A stretch of DNA of 64,000 bases from Xenorhabdus griffiniae (GCF_037265215.1 NZ_CP147737.1:4558001-4622000), one strand, 5' to 3'; shown: positions 37,562 to 50,314, numbered from the stretch's first letter. Notes: generated by a model not told the origin, from the sequence alone. Numbers and translations: made by a program.

Positions 37562-39997
37562 TTACAGAAGTTGTGACAGACGATTTAAATCCGATTGGAT
37601 TGCTCCCGCGGTGACATCTCGTCCCGCACCAGGCCCACGGATTACTAACGGATTATCACGATACCAGCGACTTTCTATCGCAAAAACATTATCCGCCGGC
37701 AGTAGTGAAGCCAATGGATGATCGCTACGCACCGCTTCCACACCCACTTTTGCCTTACCACTGACATCAAAACGAGCGACATACCGTAGCACCAGGCCCA
37801 TTTCCTGTGCCGCTTCCAATCGTTGCTGCATTTGCTCATTAATGGCGGCACTGTTTTCAAAGAACTCTTCGATAGAACCGCTTCGAGCCTCTACCGGCAC
37901 CAAAGATTCAACCCGCACATGATCAGGCTCTATCTCATAACCCGCTTCGCGCGCCAGAATAACCAATTTACGCATCACATCCTGACCAGAAAGGTCAATA
38001 CGCGGATCAGGTTCCGTCAACCCTTGTTGCCATGCTTGTTCAACTAATTCACTGAAAGGTACAGAACCATCAAACTGCAAAAACAGCCAGGATAATGTGC
38101 CAGAAAAAACGCCACTGATGGACAGAATGGTATCACCGCTCTCCCGCAGATCCCTGACGGAATAATTAATCGGCAGCCCTGCACCCACTGTGGCGTTGTA
38201 TAACCAATGACGCCCCGTTTTTGCAAAGGCATCGCGGATCATACGATAGGTATTACTGTCGGAAGAGCCGGCGACTTTGTTGGCACTGATAACGTGGAAT
38301 CCATAACTGGCAAAATAGATATACTCTTTGGCCAATTCTTCACTTGCCGTAACATCCAGTACAACCAAATCATCATAAGGGTGTGCCCGCATCCATAAAA
38401 ACAGAGCATCGTCTTCATGTTCAGCCGCTTCATCATCAAAGAAGGCCAATGCCCGACTGGCATCAATGCCCTGATAATTCAACAAACTCCGCCGACTATC
38501 GACAACACCCGCCAGAATAAATTCAAAATCGCTGCGAGCAGAAATATTTTTCTGTTCACGGGCAAACAGCTCCAGCCAACGAGAACCAATATTCCCTTTA
38601 CCAAACAACACTAAACCGATACGTTTTTCTGCCCTGAACAGACTTTGGTGTAATCCCTGAATTAAATGTGATGTCTGATTCAAACGCAGCACAGCAACCA
38701 AACTAATGTCATCTTCTGCATGCCAGATAAATTCAACCGGCTGATCTTTTAATTGTTGATAAAAACGATGGCTATGCAGTGGATTCTTGCATACACCCGC
38801 CCCCACTAATGCCACCAGCGCTAAACCTTCACGCAAAGAAAGTTTGCCGGGTAAGGAAGCATCCTGCAAAACATCAAGGGCGCTATTGACAATCTCAGAG
38901 GTATAGCAAAGTTGGATCAGGTTGCAATCTGCGTGCAGCCCTGTTGCCAATGGCCGGATTTGGGCGCGTTTCAACAAAGAATCAATGTCTTTATAGATTT
39001 GCTTGAAATCGTGGGCTGAAGAAACATGTAATTCAATCAGGCAGACATCATCATGGCTGGTGACAATTTTTGCCCCTGTCCCCGTTGCCAGCACCCGTTC
39101 AATCCGGGTGGAACCCTGTTCCGGCTGATAACTGCAACGCAGTTGTAGATCAATATCGCTGAGTGAAACCGGCTGCAATGTTCGGGTGTGGAGAACAGGC
39201 GCGGCCAAACGTGCCAATTCACTGGCTTCGTCCAAACGCAGCAACGGCAACAAACAGGCATCTTTAACTTTACGCGGATCGGCACTGTAAACCCCCGCTA
39301 CGTCACTCCAAATTGTGACTTTTTGGGCTCCCGCCAAAGCGCCAACTTGGGTAGCAGAATAGTCGCTGCCATTGCGCCCCAATAATACCGTTTCCCCTTT
39401 CTGGTTACTGGAAATAAAGCCGGTAACCACTAAACGCTTATTGGGGTTTTGGATCAGTAATTGGCTAAGCAGAGGTTGAGATAAACTGACATCAACTTGT
39501 GGCTGAGCAATACGCTCTGCCCGCAGGAATTGACGCGCATCCAGCCATGCGCTAGGGATACCCTGATTTTCCAGCACTGCCGCCATTAAACGCGCAGACC
39601 AGATTTCCCCGTGACCGACAACTTCGGCGTATGTCATATCGGTGACAGGCTTATCCAACAATACGCTCAATCTTTCCAGATCAGCGACAAACATTGCATT
39701 TAGTTCTTCTGCAACTGTTTCGGGCAACAAGCCACGGATCAATTCTTGCTGGTAACGCCGCAAAGACTGCTGTATTTGATGGGCTGATATCCGGTCACTC
39801 TGGCTCAATTTAAGCCAATCAATCAATTGGTTGGTTGTACTCCCTGCAGCCGATACCACCATCAAATCACCCGGCAAGCTGTAGTTCGCCATAATTTCAG
39901 CAACCCGCTGATAACATTTCACATCAGCCAGGCTGCTACCACCAAATTTATGTAACTGACGGCCAGATCCCGTCCCCGCTGTTGCCCTTGTACTCAT
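37562..39997 (-). CDS. metL: Bifunctional aspartokinase II/homoserine dehydrogenase II
   Basis: An 811-residue fusion catalysing the first and third steps of the aspartate route toward methionine. N-terminal kinase begins with KFGGSSLAD; VLLGRNGSDYSATQ is the kinase catalytic block; ACT-like region in the middle; the dehydrogenase domain starts near residue 460 at IGLVLFGKGNIGSRW, and GLTEPDPRIDLSGQDVMRKL is its substrate site. It lies 2 bp after metB, so the two are an operon controlled by MetJ. Confidence 0.98.
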   Translation of the reverse strand: MSTRATAGTGSGRQLHKFGGSSLADVKCYQRVAEIMANYSLPGDLMVVSAAGSTTNQLIDWLKLSQSDRISAHQIQQSLRRYQQELIRGLLPETVAEELNAMFVADLERLSVLLDKPVTDMTYAEVVGHGEIWSARLMAAVLENQGIPSAWLDARQFLRAERIAQPQVDVSLSQPLLSQLLIQNPNKRLVVTGFISSNQKGETVLLGRNGSDYSATQVGALAGAQKVTIWSDVAGVYSADPRKVKDACLLPLLRLDEASELARLAAPVLHTRTLQPVSLSDIDLQLRCSYQPEQGSTRIERVLATGTGAKIVTSHDDVCLIELHVSSAHDFKQIYKDIDSLLKRAQIRPLATGLHADCNLIQLCYTSEIVNSALDVLQDASLPGKLSLREGLALVALVGAGVCKNPLHSHRFYQQLKDQPVEFIWHAEDDISLVAVLRLNQTSHLIQGLHQSLFRAEKRIGLVLFGKGNIGSRWLELFAREQKNISARSDFEFILAGVVDSRRSLLNYQGIDASRALAFFDDEAAEHEDDALFLWMRAHPYDDLVVLDVTASEELAKEYIYFASYGFHVISANKVAGSSDSNTYRMIRDAFAKTGRHWLYNATVGAGLPINYSVRDLRESGDTILSISGVFSGTLSWLFLQFDGSVPFSELVEQAWQQGLTEPDPRIDLSGQDVMRKLVILAREAGYEIEPDHVRVESLVPVEARSGSIEEFFENSAAINEQMQQRLEAAQEMGLVLRYVARFDVSGKAKVGVEAVRSDHPLASLLPADNVFAIESRWYRDNPLVIRGPGAGRDVTAGAIQSDLNRLSQLL

Positions 39998-39999
39998 GA

Positions 40000-41160
40000 T
40001 TACCTCGTTGCCGCTGCCTGAAACGCATTGTCCAGATCAGCAATTAAATCCTGACTATCTTCAATTCCCACAGAGACACGAAGAAGCGAATCCGTAATCC
40101 CTGCCTGAGCCCTTGCTTCTGCCGACATTCCCGCGTGTGTCATGGTCGCGGTATGAGAAATCAACGATTCCACACCACCGAGAGATTCAGCCAAGGTAAA
40201 TAATTTTAACGTAGATAAAAAACGACGCATGGCCTGTTCATCACCATCCAGTTCGAAACTTAGCATCGCCCCAAAACCTTGCTGTTGCTTAACGGCAATT
40301 TCATGCCCTGGATGGTTCTTCAACGCAGGATAGAAGAGCTTTTTCACTTGGGGCTGTTGTTGCAAATAATCCGCAATGGCAACAGCATTGTTTTGTTGGA
40401 GCAGCACGCGGGCAGATAATGTACGAATGCCGCGCAATAGCAGATAACTGTCAAAGGCCGCAGCCGTCACGCCAATATTGTTTGCCCACCAAGCTAACTC
40501 TTCCGCGATGGATGGCTCCTTAGCGATAATTGCTCCCGCAATCAGATCAGAATGTCCATTCAAATATTTCGTGCAAGAATGCACGACTAAATCTGCCCCC
40601 AAATCCAATGGCTTTTGCAGTACAGGGCTTAAGAAAGTGTTATCAACCACAGCCAATGCCCCAATTTCATGGGCCAAGCCACAAATATATTGAATATCTA
40701 CGATCCGTAACAAAGGATTACTCGGTGTTTCAATTAGCACCAGTTTGGGGTTTTTAGCTAACGCCTGTTTCAACGCTTGTTCATTTGACTGATCAACAAA
40801 AATCACATTGTATGCGCCACGCTTGCTTAGACTGTCAAACAGGCGATAACTCCCACCATAACAATCATGCGGAGCCACCAATAAATCCCCTGGTTTCAGA
40901 AATACGGTACAGAGCAGATGAATCGCTGACATGCCACTGCTGGTCATGATTGCGCCCGCACCTCCTTCCAGCTCGGCCAACACCTGTTGGACAACATCAC
41001 GACCAGGATTGCCACGGCGCGAGTAATCATGCGCCCTGGGCTCATTGAAACCCGTAAAGTTGTATGTACTGGAAAGATAGATAGGCGGAACAACACAACC
41101 ATATTGTTCATCAACATTTGAACCACTGTGAACCGCAATTGTCGCTTGCTTACATCCCAT
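40000..41160 (-). CDS. metB: Cystathionine gamma-synthase
   Basis: PLP enzyme joining O-succinylhomoserine and cysteine to cystathionine. It has 386 residues, with the PLP lysine in VVHSCTKYLNGHSD (near residue 200) and the R/Y phosphate-binding segment YSRRGNPGRD near the N-terminus. It is first in metBL and divergent from metJ across a MetJ-box region. Confidence 0.98.
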   Translation of the reverse strand: MGCKQATIAVHSGSNVDEQYGCVVPPIYLSSTYNFTGFNEPRAHDYSRRGNPGRDVVQQVLAELEGGAGAIMTSSGMSAIHLLCTVFLKPGDLLVAPHDCYGGSYRLFDSLSKRGAYNVIFVDQSNEQALKQALAKNPKLVLIETPSNPLLRIVDIQYICGLAHEIGALAVVDNTFLSPVLQKPLDLGADLVVHSCTKYLNGHSDLIAGAIIAKEPSIAEELAWWANNIGVTAAAFDSYLLLRGIRTLSARVLLQQNNAVAIADYLQQQPQVKKLFYPALKNHPGHEIAVKQQQGFGAMLSFELDGDEQAMRRFLSTLKLFTLAESLGGVESLISHTATMTHAGMSAEARAQAGITDSLLRVSVGIEDSQDLIADLDNAFQAAATR

Positions 41161-41217
41161 AACCTTTCACCATCATCGTTATTATTAGCGTCACGCAAGA
41201 ATAACGACTGGAAAGAT

Positions 41218-41241
41218 AGACGTCAATACATCTAGACATCC
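41218..41241. promoter_or_regulatory. Three tandem MetJ boxes between metB and metJ
   Basis: AGACGTCA, ATACATCT and AGACATCC follow one another without gaps and match the met-box consensus AGACGTCT. They lie 57 bp before metB and about 210 bp before metJ, so they can control both the biosynthetic operon and the repressor gene. Confidence 0.85.
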
Positions 41242-41452
41242 AAATTATTTTGCGGTTTAATACCACAATTCCATGGCTGTCATTACACTTTATATGTCTT
41301 CTGGTTATATTTTATAAATTAGTGCAGGCGGGGCGATATAGTCGACAGGCTAATTATGTTAGACTACTGCGTTATCGACATGAAAACAGATCAGAAATTC
41401 CTTCCAATTTCTAATCTCAATTACTTGATTCAAAAATTATTTAAGGTATCTC

Positions 41453-41770
41453 ATGGCTGAGTGGAATGGTGAGTATGTCAGCCCTTATGCTGAACATGGC
41501 AAAAAAAGTGAACAGGTCAAAAAAATTACAGTTTCAATCCCACTAAAGGTATTGAAAATCCTGACTGATGAGCGCACTCGCCGTCAGGTGAACAATCTGC
41601 GTCATGCAACAAACAGCGAATTGCTGTGTGAAGCTTTTCTCCATGCGTTCACCGGACAGCCTCTGCCTAATGATAATGATTTACGCAAAGAACGCCATGA
41701 TGAAATCCCGGAAGCAGCGAAAACCATGATGCGTGAGCGAGGCATTGATCCTGATACATGGGAATATTGA
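41453..41770 (+). CDS. metJ: Methionine repressor MetJ
   Basis: A 105-residue ribbon-helix-helix repressor with S-adenosylmethionine as corepressor. The DNA-contact ribbon [15 protein letters not shown] and the helix [20 protein letters not shown] are nearly identical to E. coli MetJ. It is divergent from metBL; its targets in this window are the boxes at 33655 and 41218. Confidence 0.98.
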   Translation: MAEWNGEYVSPYAEHGKKSEQVKKITVSIPLKVLKILTDERTRRQVNNLRHATNSELLCEAFLHAFTGQPLPNDNDLRKERHDEIPEAAKTMMRERGIDPDTWEY

Positions 41771-41774
41771 TAAC

Positions 41775-41808
41775 AAAAACGCCCGATGCAAAACATCGGG
41801 CGTTTTTG
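41775..41808. terminator. Bidirectional terminator between metJ and rpmE
   Basis: AAAAACGCCCGATG and CATCGGGCGTTTTTG form a long stem with a 4-base loop, with A and T runs suited to both convergent genes. Confidence 0.88.
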
Positions 41809-41852
41809 TTTTAACTCTCCGGCCTGTATGAACAACAGACAGGAAAAAGTCA

Positions 41853-42068
41853 TTACTTTTTAGTACCTGGAACGCTGAAACGTTTGTTAAAGCGATCAAC
41901 ACGACCACCAGTCGCAACATCACGCTGCTTACCAGTGTAGAACGGGTGGCATTCACCACAGACGTCCAGGTTCAGATTGTGACCTACAGTAGAGTTAATT
42001 TTGATGACATTACCGCAAGAGCAAGTTGCAGTAATTGCTTCGTATTTAGGATGGATACCTTGTTTCAT
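41853..42068 (-). CDS. rpmE: 50S ribosomal protein L31 (zinc form)
   Basis: A 71-residue ribosomal protein from [10 protein letters not shown]. The zinc ligands C16, C18 (CSC) and C37, C40 (CGEC) are present, so this is the zinc-containing form, which in E. coli is replaced by the Cys-less L31 (YkgM) during zinc limitation. The open frame extends 20 codons upstream, but homology fixes the start at 42068. Divergent from priA. Confidence 0.97.
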   Translation of the reverse strand: MKQGIHPKYEAITATCSCGNVIKINSTVGHNLNLDVCGECHPFYTGKQRDVATGGRVDRFNKRFSVPGTKK

Positions 42069-42281
42069 GGGAAACCTCTGTTCAGGCCGTGTCGCTATCC
42101 AGCCTTGTTTTGCTGCCAGACACCACACGTCGTGTTGATAAAAAATATGTATCGGTAATTTCTATACCAAAGGCGGCGGATCATACAGAATATCTGTTTA
42201 TTGCGCAATGAAATCTACCGATTTGCTATGATACCCTTATCGCTATATGTTCTTTTATACGTTCTTTCATCTGGTCATTAA

Positions 42282-44498
<2,217 letters not shown>

Positions 44499-44533
44499 TA
44501 ATTATTTCTTTAATTTGCGAAGCATCTCTAAGA

Positions 44534-44549
44534 AATGATGCATATCACA
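44534..44549. promoter_or_regulatory. Possible CRP site upstream of cytR
   Basis: AATGA-N6-TCACA has one perfect CRP half-site and a weak partner. E. coli cytR is known to be CRP-dependent, but the site lies 170 bp before the gene and before a terminator hairpin, so its role is uncertain. Confidence 0.35.
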
Positions 44550-44629
44550 CTTTTTATGCAAACAAAGTAACAGATGGATCGGTTAATCAGCTTAAAATGA
44601 ACTTATTAATATAACTGTAGAAAATAATC

Positions 44630-44667
44630 CGCCAGCACTTCCTTCTCAGGCAAGACTGGCGTTTTTT
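44630..44667 (+). terminator. Terminator downstream of priA
   Basis: CGCCAG and CTGGCG enclose a 20-base loop, followed by TTTTTT. Lies between priA and cytR. Confidence 0.7.
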
Positions 44668-44718
44668 AGCAGCCGGATAGCAATCGTTTCGCTGCCTGTA
44701 GAGAGTGAGGAATGAACT

Positions 44719-45747
44719 ATGGAAAAAAAGAAGTGCACGGCGCTGGTAACCATGAAAGATGTTGCCAAAGTGGCTGGTGTTTCTACCGCAACTGTATCAA
44801 GAACATTAATGAATCCTGACAAGGTTTCTGCCCGTACACGCCAGAGGGTCGAAAATGCGGTGTTAGAAGTAGGTTATTATCCTCACAATCTGACCAAAAA
44901 TTTACGGCGTAATGTATCCAGAACCATCTTAGTTCTTGTGCCCAATATCAGTGATCCTTTCTTTACTGAGGTCATTCGAGGTATTGAAGAAACCGCTACT
45001 GAACATGGTTACCTGGTGCTGATTGGTGATTGCAAGCATCAAAAGCAACAAGAACATGCGTTTATCAATCTTCTGATCACCAAACGCATTGATGGTATGG
45101 TGCTACTGGGTTCTAACATTCCTTTCGATGTTTCCAAAGAAGAACGCAAAAATCTGCCTCCCATAGTGATGGCCAATGAATTCTCACCAGAACTGGAACT
45201 CCCCACGGTCCATATTGATAACCTGACAGCCGCCTTCAATGCCACTCATCATTTGCAAAAATTGGGACACAAACGCATTGCCTGCATTACCGGACCGGAA
45301 ACCATGCCACTGTGCCATTATCGCTTGCAAGGTTATATCCAGGCATTGCGGCGCACAGGGGAGGAAATTCGCGAAGAATATATTATCCGCGGTGATTTCA
45401 CCCACGAAAGCGGAGCAATATTGGCGGAAACTTTGCTTACCTTACCAGAGCCTCCAAGCGCTATTTTCTGCCATAGTGATGTCATGGCACTAGGTGCAAT
45501 GTGGCAAGCTAAAAAAATGGGGTTAAAATTACCAGAAGATCTTTCTGTTGTCGGTTTCGATAATTTAAATCTGGCTCAATACTGCGAACCCGCTTTGACC
45601 ACGGTGGAACATCCCCGTTATGAGATTGGATATCATTCCATTCTGTTATTGCTGGAACAGCTTCAAGGCCGTTTGGTTTCTAAAGGTTCAAGATTATTGG
45701 AGGCAGAATTGATCATTCGTGCGAGCACTTGTTCGCCTAAAAGCTAG
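44719..45747 (+). CDS. cytR: Nucleoside-utilisation repressor CytR
   Basis: A 342-residue LacI-family regulator of nucleoside uptake and catabolism, using cytidine as inducer and acting with CRP. The helix-turn-helix is at about residues 10-32 (TMKDVAKVAGVSTATVSRTL) and the hinge at about 55-65; the remainder is a periplasmic-binding-protein-like domain. Its place between priA and ftsN matches E. coli. Confidence 0.95.
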   Translation: MEKKKCTALVTMKDVAKVAGVSTATVSRTLMNPDKVSARTRQRVENAVLEVGYYPHNLTKNLRRNVSRTILVLVPNISDPFFTEVIRGIEETATEHGYLVLIGDCKHQKQQEHAFINLLITKRIDGMVLLGSNIPFDVSKEERKNLPPIVMANEFSPELELPTVHIDNLTAAFNATHHLQKLGHKRIACITGPETMPLCHYRLQGYIQALRRTGEEIREEYIIRGDFTHESGAILAETLLTLPEPPSAIFCHSDVMALGAMWQAKKMGLKLPEDLSVVGFDNLNLAQYCEPALTTVEHPRYEIGYHSILLLLEQLQGRLVSKGSRLLEAELIIRASTCSPKS

Positions 45748-45819
45748 GCAAATAACGGCAGCTTGAGTAACATTAGTTACCTATTCTTTAATTTTTTAAA
45801 TAACTCAGTGAATTAAACA

Positions 45820-46632
45820 GTGGCACAACGAGATTATGTGAGTCGCGGGCGTAGCAATCCCCGTCAGAAAAGTACTAGTAAGAAAAAAAATCAGGCTCAA
45901 GGATTACCCAAAACTACATTAGCCGTTGCAGTGGCCTTAGTGGTCATGTTTATTGGTGGACTTTATTTCATCGTACATAATAAACAGGAAAGAAATAAGC
46001 AGGAAGAAAGTGCACAAAATGCCTCACAGTCTCATCATCAAACCAAGGGGCATGGCCTGCCACCGAAACCAGAAGAGCGCTGGAGTTATATCAAGGAATT
46101 GGAAAATCGCCCTGTGAATGAATCTTCCATCCAGGAAAGCGATACAACAGTCAATAAACCACTCAACCAACTTCCTCAATTAACGTCTGAGCAGAAACAG
46201 CTACTTGAGCAAATACAAGCAGACATGCGACAACCGCCTATTTCATTAAAAGAGGTGCCTTATAACAGTGAACCGATCCCACGTTCGCGTGTGTTGATCA
46301 CCCCTCCTGCGCAGCAACAGTATTCACCAGAACAAAAGTCGGCTACCGTGCCGGAAAAAAAGTCTTCCACTTCTTCCCAAGCCAGCACAAAGTCTGAGGT
46401 AAATGAGACGAAATTGATGCTACAATGTGGCTCTTTCCGCACAATGGAACAGGCGGAATCCGTCCGTGCCAGCCTTGCCTTCGCAGGAATTGAGAGTCAG
46501 ATTACCACGAAAGACAATTGGAACCGTGTTGTACTTGGCCCCTATAAAAATAAAACCAGTGCTGAGAAAATGCGCGAACGTGTTGCAGTGGCCGGTGTAC
46601 CTGGCTGTATTCTCCGTCCTGCCGGGGGTTGA
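45820..46632 (+). CDS. ftsN: Cell-division protein FtsN
   Basis: A 270-residue bitopic divisome protein that triggers septal peptidoglycan synthesis. Short Arg/Lys-rich cytoplasmic part (residues 1-31, MAQRDYVSRGRS), one membrane helix (about 32-52, LAVAVALVVMFIGGLYFIV), a Gln/Pro-rich periplasmic linker, and a C-terminal SPOR domain (about 192-268, LMLQCGSFRTMEQAESV...GPYKNKTSAE). The start is GTG. Shorter than the 319 residues of E. coli, mostly in the linker. Confidence 0.95.
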   Translation: MAQRDYVSRGRSNPRQKSTSKKKNQAQGLPKTTLAVAVALVVMFIGGLYFIVHNKQERNKQEESAQNASQSHHQTKGHGLPPKPEERWSYIKELENRPVNESSIQESDTTVNKPLNQLPQLTSEQKQLLEQIQADMRQPPISLKEVPYNSEPIPRSRVLITPPAQQQYSPEQKSATVPEKKSSTSSQASTKSEVNETKLMLQCGSFRTMEQAESVRASLAFAGIESQITTKDNWNRVVLGPYKNKTSAEKMRERVAVAGVPGCILRPAGG

Positions 46633-46655
46633 AAAAGCGGAAAGCTCCCCCATCT
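46628..46655 (+). promoter_or_regulatory. Sigma-32 heat-shock promoter for hslVU
   Basis: GTTGAAA (46628-46634), a 13-bp spacer and CCCCATCT (46648-46655) match the sigma-32 consensus CTTGAAA-N11-16-CCCCATNT at 14 of 15 positions counted. The -35 element overlaps the ftsN stop codon. It lies about 115 bp before hslV, whose E. coli counterpart is a classic heat-shock gene. Confidence 0.82.
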
Positions 46656-46769
46656 TAATCTCTAATAATATACACATGGTGCTTTTATCAGCAGTGCGCA
46701 AGCAATTGTGGGATAGCAAATTAATGCTCCGTGTGTACCATCTTCTATTTTGTAACCAGGGGCTAACTC

Positions 46770-47300
46770 GTGACTACAATCGTAAGTGTTCGCCGTAATG
46801 GCAAAGTCGTCATCGGTGGTGATGGACAAGCAACAATGGGTCATACCGTTATGAAAGGCAATGTCCGCAAAGTACGCCGCCTTTACAATGACAAAGTCAT
46901 CGCGGGTTTTGCCGGCGGTACTGCTGATGCTTTCACGCTGTTCGAGCTGTTTGAACGAAAACTCGAAATGCATCAAGGGCACCTGACCAAAGCAGCCGTT
47001 GAATTAGCCAAAGATTGGCGAACGGATCGCATGTTGCGCAAGCTGGAAGCCCTGCTTGCTGTCGCAGATGAAAATGCTTCTCTGATCATTACAGGCAATG
47101 GTGATGTGATTCAGCCAGAGAATGACCTTATCGCCATTGGTTCCGGTGGCTCATACGCACAGGCCGCTGCCCGCGCGATGCTGGAAACAACCGAACTCGG
47201 CGCCAGAGAAATCGCAGAACGCGCTTTAACTATCGCTGGCGATATCTGCATCTACACCAACCATAATCACAACTTCGAAGAACTGCCTTCGAAAGCGTAA
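46770..47300 (+). CDS. hslV: HslV, peptidase subunit of the HslUV protease
   Basis: A 176-residue proteasome-beta-like threonine peptidase; removal of Met1 exposes the nucleophile T2 (MTTIVSVRR). The motif GGDGQATMG and the [14 protein letters not shown] segment are conserved. It starts with GTG after AGGGG. It forms double hexameric rings capped by HslU and is induced by the heat-shock promoter upstream. Confidence 0.98.
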   Translation: MTTIVSVRRNGKVVIGGDGQATMGHTVMKGNVRKVRRLYNDKVIAGFAGGTADAFTLFELFERKLEMHQGHLTKAAVELAKDWRTDRMLRKLEALLAVADENASLIITGNGDVIQPENDLIAIGSGGSYAQAAARAMLETTELGAREIAERALTIAGDICIYTNHNHNFEELPSKA

Positions 47301-47311
47301 GGATAGATAGT

Positions 47312-48643
47312 ATGTCTGAAATGACTCCTCGCGAAATTGTCAGCGAACTAAATAATCATATTATCGGCCAGGACAAAGCAAAACGTGCTGTTGCTATTGC
47401 CCTGCGTAACCGCTGGCGTCGCATGCAGTTAGATGAATCACTGCGTTATGAAGTCACGCCAAAAAATATTTTGATGATAGGCCCAACCGGTGTTGGTAAA
47501 ACCGAGATTGCCCGTCGTCTGGCAAAACTGGCCAATGCTCCCTTTATCAAGGTTGAAGCAACTAAGTTCACCGAAGTGGGTTATGTCGGTAAAGAAGTCG
47601 ATTCCATCATTCGTGATCTCACTGACGTAGCAGTAAAAATAGTCCGTCTGCAATCCATTGAGAAGAACCGCTATCGTGCAGAAGAATTAGCAGAAGAGCG
47701 TATTCTGGATGTCCTGCTGCCACCAGCAAAAAATAACTGGGGACAGACTGAAACTCAAACTGAGCCGTCATCAACCCGTCAGGCATTCCGCAAGAAATTG
47801 CGTGAGGGCCAGTTAGACGATAAAGAAATTGAAATTGAAGTTTCGGCCGCTCCAGTTGGGGTTGAAATCATGGCACCTCCGGGCATGGAAGAGATGACGA
47901 ATCAGTTACAATCCATGTTCCAAAATCTGGCAGGCCAGCGTCAAAAAAATCGTAAGATGAAAATCAAAGACGCCTTCAAGTTGCTGGTCGAAGAAGAAGC
48001 AGCAAAACTGGTCAATCCTGAAGAACTGAAACAGCAGGCAATTGATGCAGTTGAACAACACGGCATCGTTTTCATTGATGAGATCGATAAGATTTGTAAA
48101 CGCGGTCAAACTTCCGGTCCAGATGTTTCCCGTGAAGGTGTTCAGCGCGATCTGCTGCCACTTGTCGAAGGTTGCACCGTTTCGACTAAACACGGCATGG
48201 TCAAAACTGATCACACCCTGTTTATCGCCTCCGGTGCATTCCAGGTTGCCAGCCCTTCTGATCTGATCCCAGAACTTCAAGGCCGCTTGCCAATTCGTGT
48301 TGAATTGCAAGCCCTGACCACCGAAGACTTTGAACGTATTCTGACCGAACCAAATGCTTCACTGACTGAACAGTACAAAGCTCTGATGGCAACGGAAGGC
48401 ATGAATATTGAATTCACGCCTGACGGTATCCGTAAAATTGCGGAATCAGCATGGCAAGTTAATGAAACCACTGAAAACATCGGCGCTCGTCGTTTGCACA
48501 CCGTGCTTGAGCGTATGATGGAAGACATCTCGTTCAACGCCAGTGAACGTCAAGGACAGACTGTCGAAATTAATGCCGATTACGTCAAAGAGCACTTGGA
48601 CGAACTGGTTGCAGATGAAGATTTGAGTCGGTTTATTTTATAA
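47312..48643 (+). CDS. hslU: HslU, AAA+ unfoldase subunit of HslUV
   Basis: A 443-residue Clp-family ATPase that unfolds substrates and feeds them to HslV. Walker [10 protein letters not shown] (K63), pore motif GYVGKEV (about 91-97), Walker [11 protein letters not shown], and the C-terminal SRFIL tail that docks on HslV. The charged I-domain lies at about 110-240. It is 11 bp after hslV in one operon. Confidence 0.98.
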   Translation: MSEMTPREIVSELNNHIIGQDKAKRAVAIALRNRWRRMQLDESLRYEVTPKNILMIGPTGVGKTEIARRLAKLANAPFIKVEATKFTEVGYVGKEVDSIIRDLTDVAVKIVRLQSIEKNRYRAEELAEERILDVLLPPAKNNWGQTETQTEPSSTRQAFRKKLREGQLDDKEIEIEVSAAPVGVEIMAPPGMEEMTNQLQSMFQNLAGQRQKNRKMKIKDAFKLLVEEEAAKLVNPEELKQQAIDAVEQHGIVFIDEIDKICKRGQTSGPDVSREGVQRDLLPLVEGCTVSTKHGMVKTDHTLFIASGAFQVASPSDLIPELQGRLPIRVELQALTTEDFERILTEPNASLTEQYKALMATEGMNIEFTPDGIRKIAESAWQVNETTENIGARRLHTVLERMMEDISFNASERQGQTVEINADYVKEHLDELVADEDLSRFIL

Positions 48644-48691
48644 TCAGTCATATTATTGGTTTGATTAGAACCAATAATTCGTCGTACTTAG

Positions 48692-48724
48692 GCAAAATGG
48701 GGGGCTTTTAGCCTCCCGTTTTGC
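48692..48724 (+). terminator. Terminator of hslVU
   Basis: GCAAAATGGGGGGCT and AGCCTCCCGTTTTGC pair around TTT, with a downstream T-rich stretch. Confidence 0.75.
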
Positions 48725-48761
48725 TATTTTCGATGGTATAAAATTTATTACATCAATCATA

Positions 48762-49697
48762 ATGACAAACAGTGACAATATGAGCTCAACAACGTCTATC
48801 AGTCAGATGCAGGCATGGCTGGAAAGTTTACGCCCCAAAACGCTCCCGCTGGCCGTTGCTGCCGTCATAACGGGTTCAGCCCTTGCGTCATGGACCGGAC
48901 ATTTCAAATGGCCTGTCGCATTACTGGCTTTATTAACTGCGGCCCTGCTGCAAATTCTTTCTAACCTCGCCAACGATTATGGTGACGTCACCAAAGGCAG
49001 TGACACAGAAAATCGCATTGGTCCAAGTCGTGGTATGCAAAAAGGCCTGATTACCGCAAAGCAGATGAAAAATGCCTTGAAGCTCACTGTACTACTCTCT
49101 TGTTTATCAGGCAGTGCCCTGATTGCTGTCGCCTGCAATAACCCAAACGACATTATCGGCTTCTTGATCCTGGGATTACTGGCGATTGTCGCCGCTATCA
49201 CTTATACCGTGGGTACGCGTCCTTATGGCTATCTGGGATTGGGAGACATTTCTGTTCTGATTTTCTTCGGCTACTTGAGCGTTCTTGGTACCTACTATCT
49301 GCAAGCCGGTACTTTTTCCATAAGCACCGTTTTGCCCGCAACTGCCAGTGGCTTACTTTCTGTGGCAGTCTTAAACATTAATAACCTACGCGATATCGAA
49401 AGTGACCGCCAAAACGGTAAAAATACGTTGGCTGTCCGATTAGGAGGAAAAAAGGCTCGCTACTACCATGCAGCCGTTCTGCTAACGGCCATGTTCTGCC
49501 TTGTCGCCTTCACGCTCCTATACCTAAATAATTGGTTTAGTTGGTTGTTTCTGCTTGCTTTTCCTCTGCTGTTAAAACATACGGTGCAAGTGCTGCGTGA
49601 TCCAACCGCTGAAGGTATGCGTCCCAAATTGGTACAAATGGTCAAAGCAGCGTTATTGACCAATATTCTGTTTTCCATTGGATTGGTACTTAATTAA
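48762..49697 (+). CDS. menA: 1,4-dihydroxy-2-naphthoate octaprenyltransferase
   Basis: Membrane enzyme attaching the polyprenyl tail in menaquinone synthesis. It has 311 residues in the UbiA fold with about nine membrane helices. The two Asp-rich motifs are NLANDYGDVTKGSD and NNLRDIESDRQNGK. The start at 48762 is uncertain; a second ATG at 48780 (MSSTTSIS) is closer to E. coli length. Menaquinone supports anaerobic respiration. Confidence 0.95.
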   Translation: MTNSDNMSSTTSISQMQAWLESLRPKTLPLAVAAVITGSALASWTGHFKWPVALLALLTAALLQILSNLANDYGDVTKGSDTENRIGPSRGMQKGLITAKQMKNALKLTVLLSCLSGSALIAVACNNPNDIIGFLILGLLAIVAAITYTVGTRPYGYLGLGDISVLIFFGYLSVLGTYYLQAGTFSISTVLPATASGLLSVAVLNINNLRDIESDRQNGKNTLAVRLGGKKARYYHAAVLLTAMFCLVAFTLLYLNNWFSWLFLLAFPLLLKHTVQVLRDPTAEGMRPKLVQMVKAALLTNILFSIGLVLN

Positions 49698-49805
49698 GTG
49701 AGTAAGAATCAATTTTACACATAGGTTTCAAGATTGATGGTTTTGCCAACACTGGCTTTAAAAGGATATACTGTCCGTTCCTTGCATAAACCAGACGTAA
49801 ATCCC

Positions 49806-50303
49806 ATGAAATATGATACTTCCGAACTTTGTGATATCTATCAAGAAGATATAAATGTGGTAGAGCCTATCTTCACCAACTTTGGTGGGCGTACTTCATT
49901 TGGTGGTCAAATCATCACAGTGAAATGTTTTGAGGACAATGGCCTCCTTTATGATTTACTTGAAGAAAACGGACATGATCGCATTTTGCTCGTTGATGGT
50001 GGTGGATCAGTACGCAAGGCACTCGTTGATGCAGAACTGGCCCAACTCGCTGTCAATAATGAGTGGGAAGGCATTGTTGTCTATGGCGCAGTGCGTCAAG
50101 TTGATTATCTCGCAGAGCTTGATATTGGCATTCAGGCAATGGCTGCTATTCCTGCTGGCTGTAATAGCGAAGGGGTGGGAGAAAGTGATACCAGAGTGAA
50201 TTTTGGTGGCGTCACATTCTTCTCTGGTGACTATCTCTACGCAGATAATACTGGCATTGTCTTATCCGATTTCCCTCTGGAAATTGATGAAAAGCTCAGT
50301 TAA
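49806..50303 (+). CDS. rraA: RNase E activity regulator RraA
   Basis: A 165-residue trimeric protein that binds RNase E and slows mRNA decay. From [13 protein letters not shown] it matches E. coli RraA over its length ([25 protein letters not shown]). The frame is open 24 codons upstream from an ATG at 49734 with AAAAGGA nearby inside it, but homology begins at 49806. Named menG historically though not a methyltransferase. Confidence 0.94.
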   Translation: MKYDTSELCDIYQEDINVVEPIFTNFGGRTSFGGQIITVKCFEDNGLLYDLLEENGHDRILLVDGGGSVRKALVDAELAQLAVNNEWEGIVVYGAVRQVDYLAELDIGIQAMAAIPAGCNSEGVGESDTRVNFGGVTFFSGDYLYADNTGIVLSDFPLEIDEKLS

Positions 50304-50314
50304 AGGTATATAAA

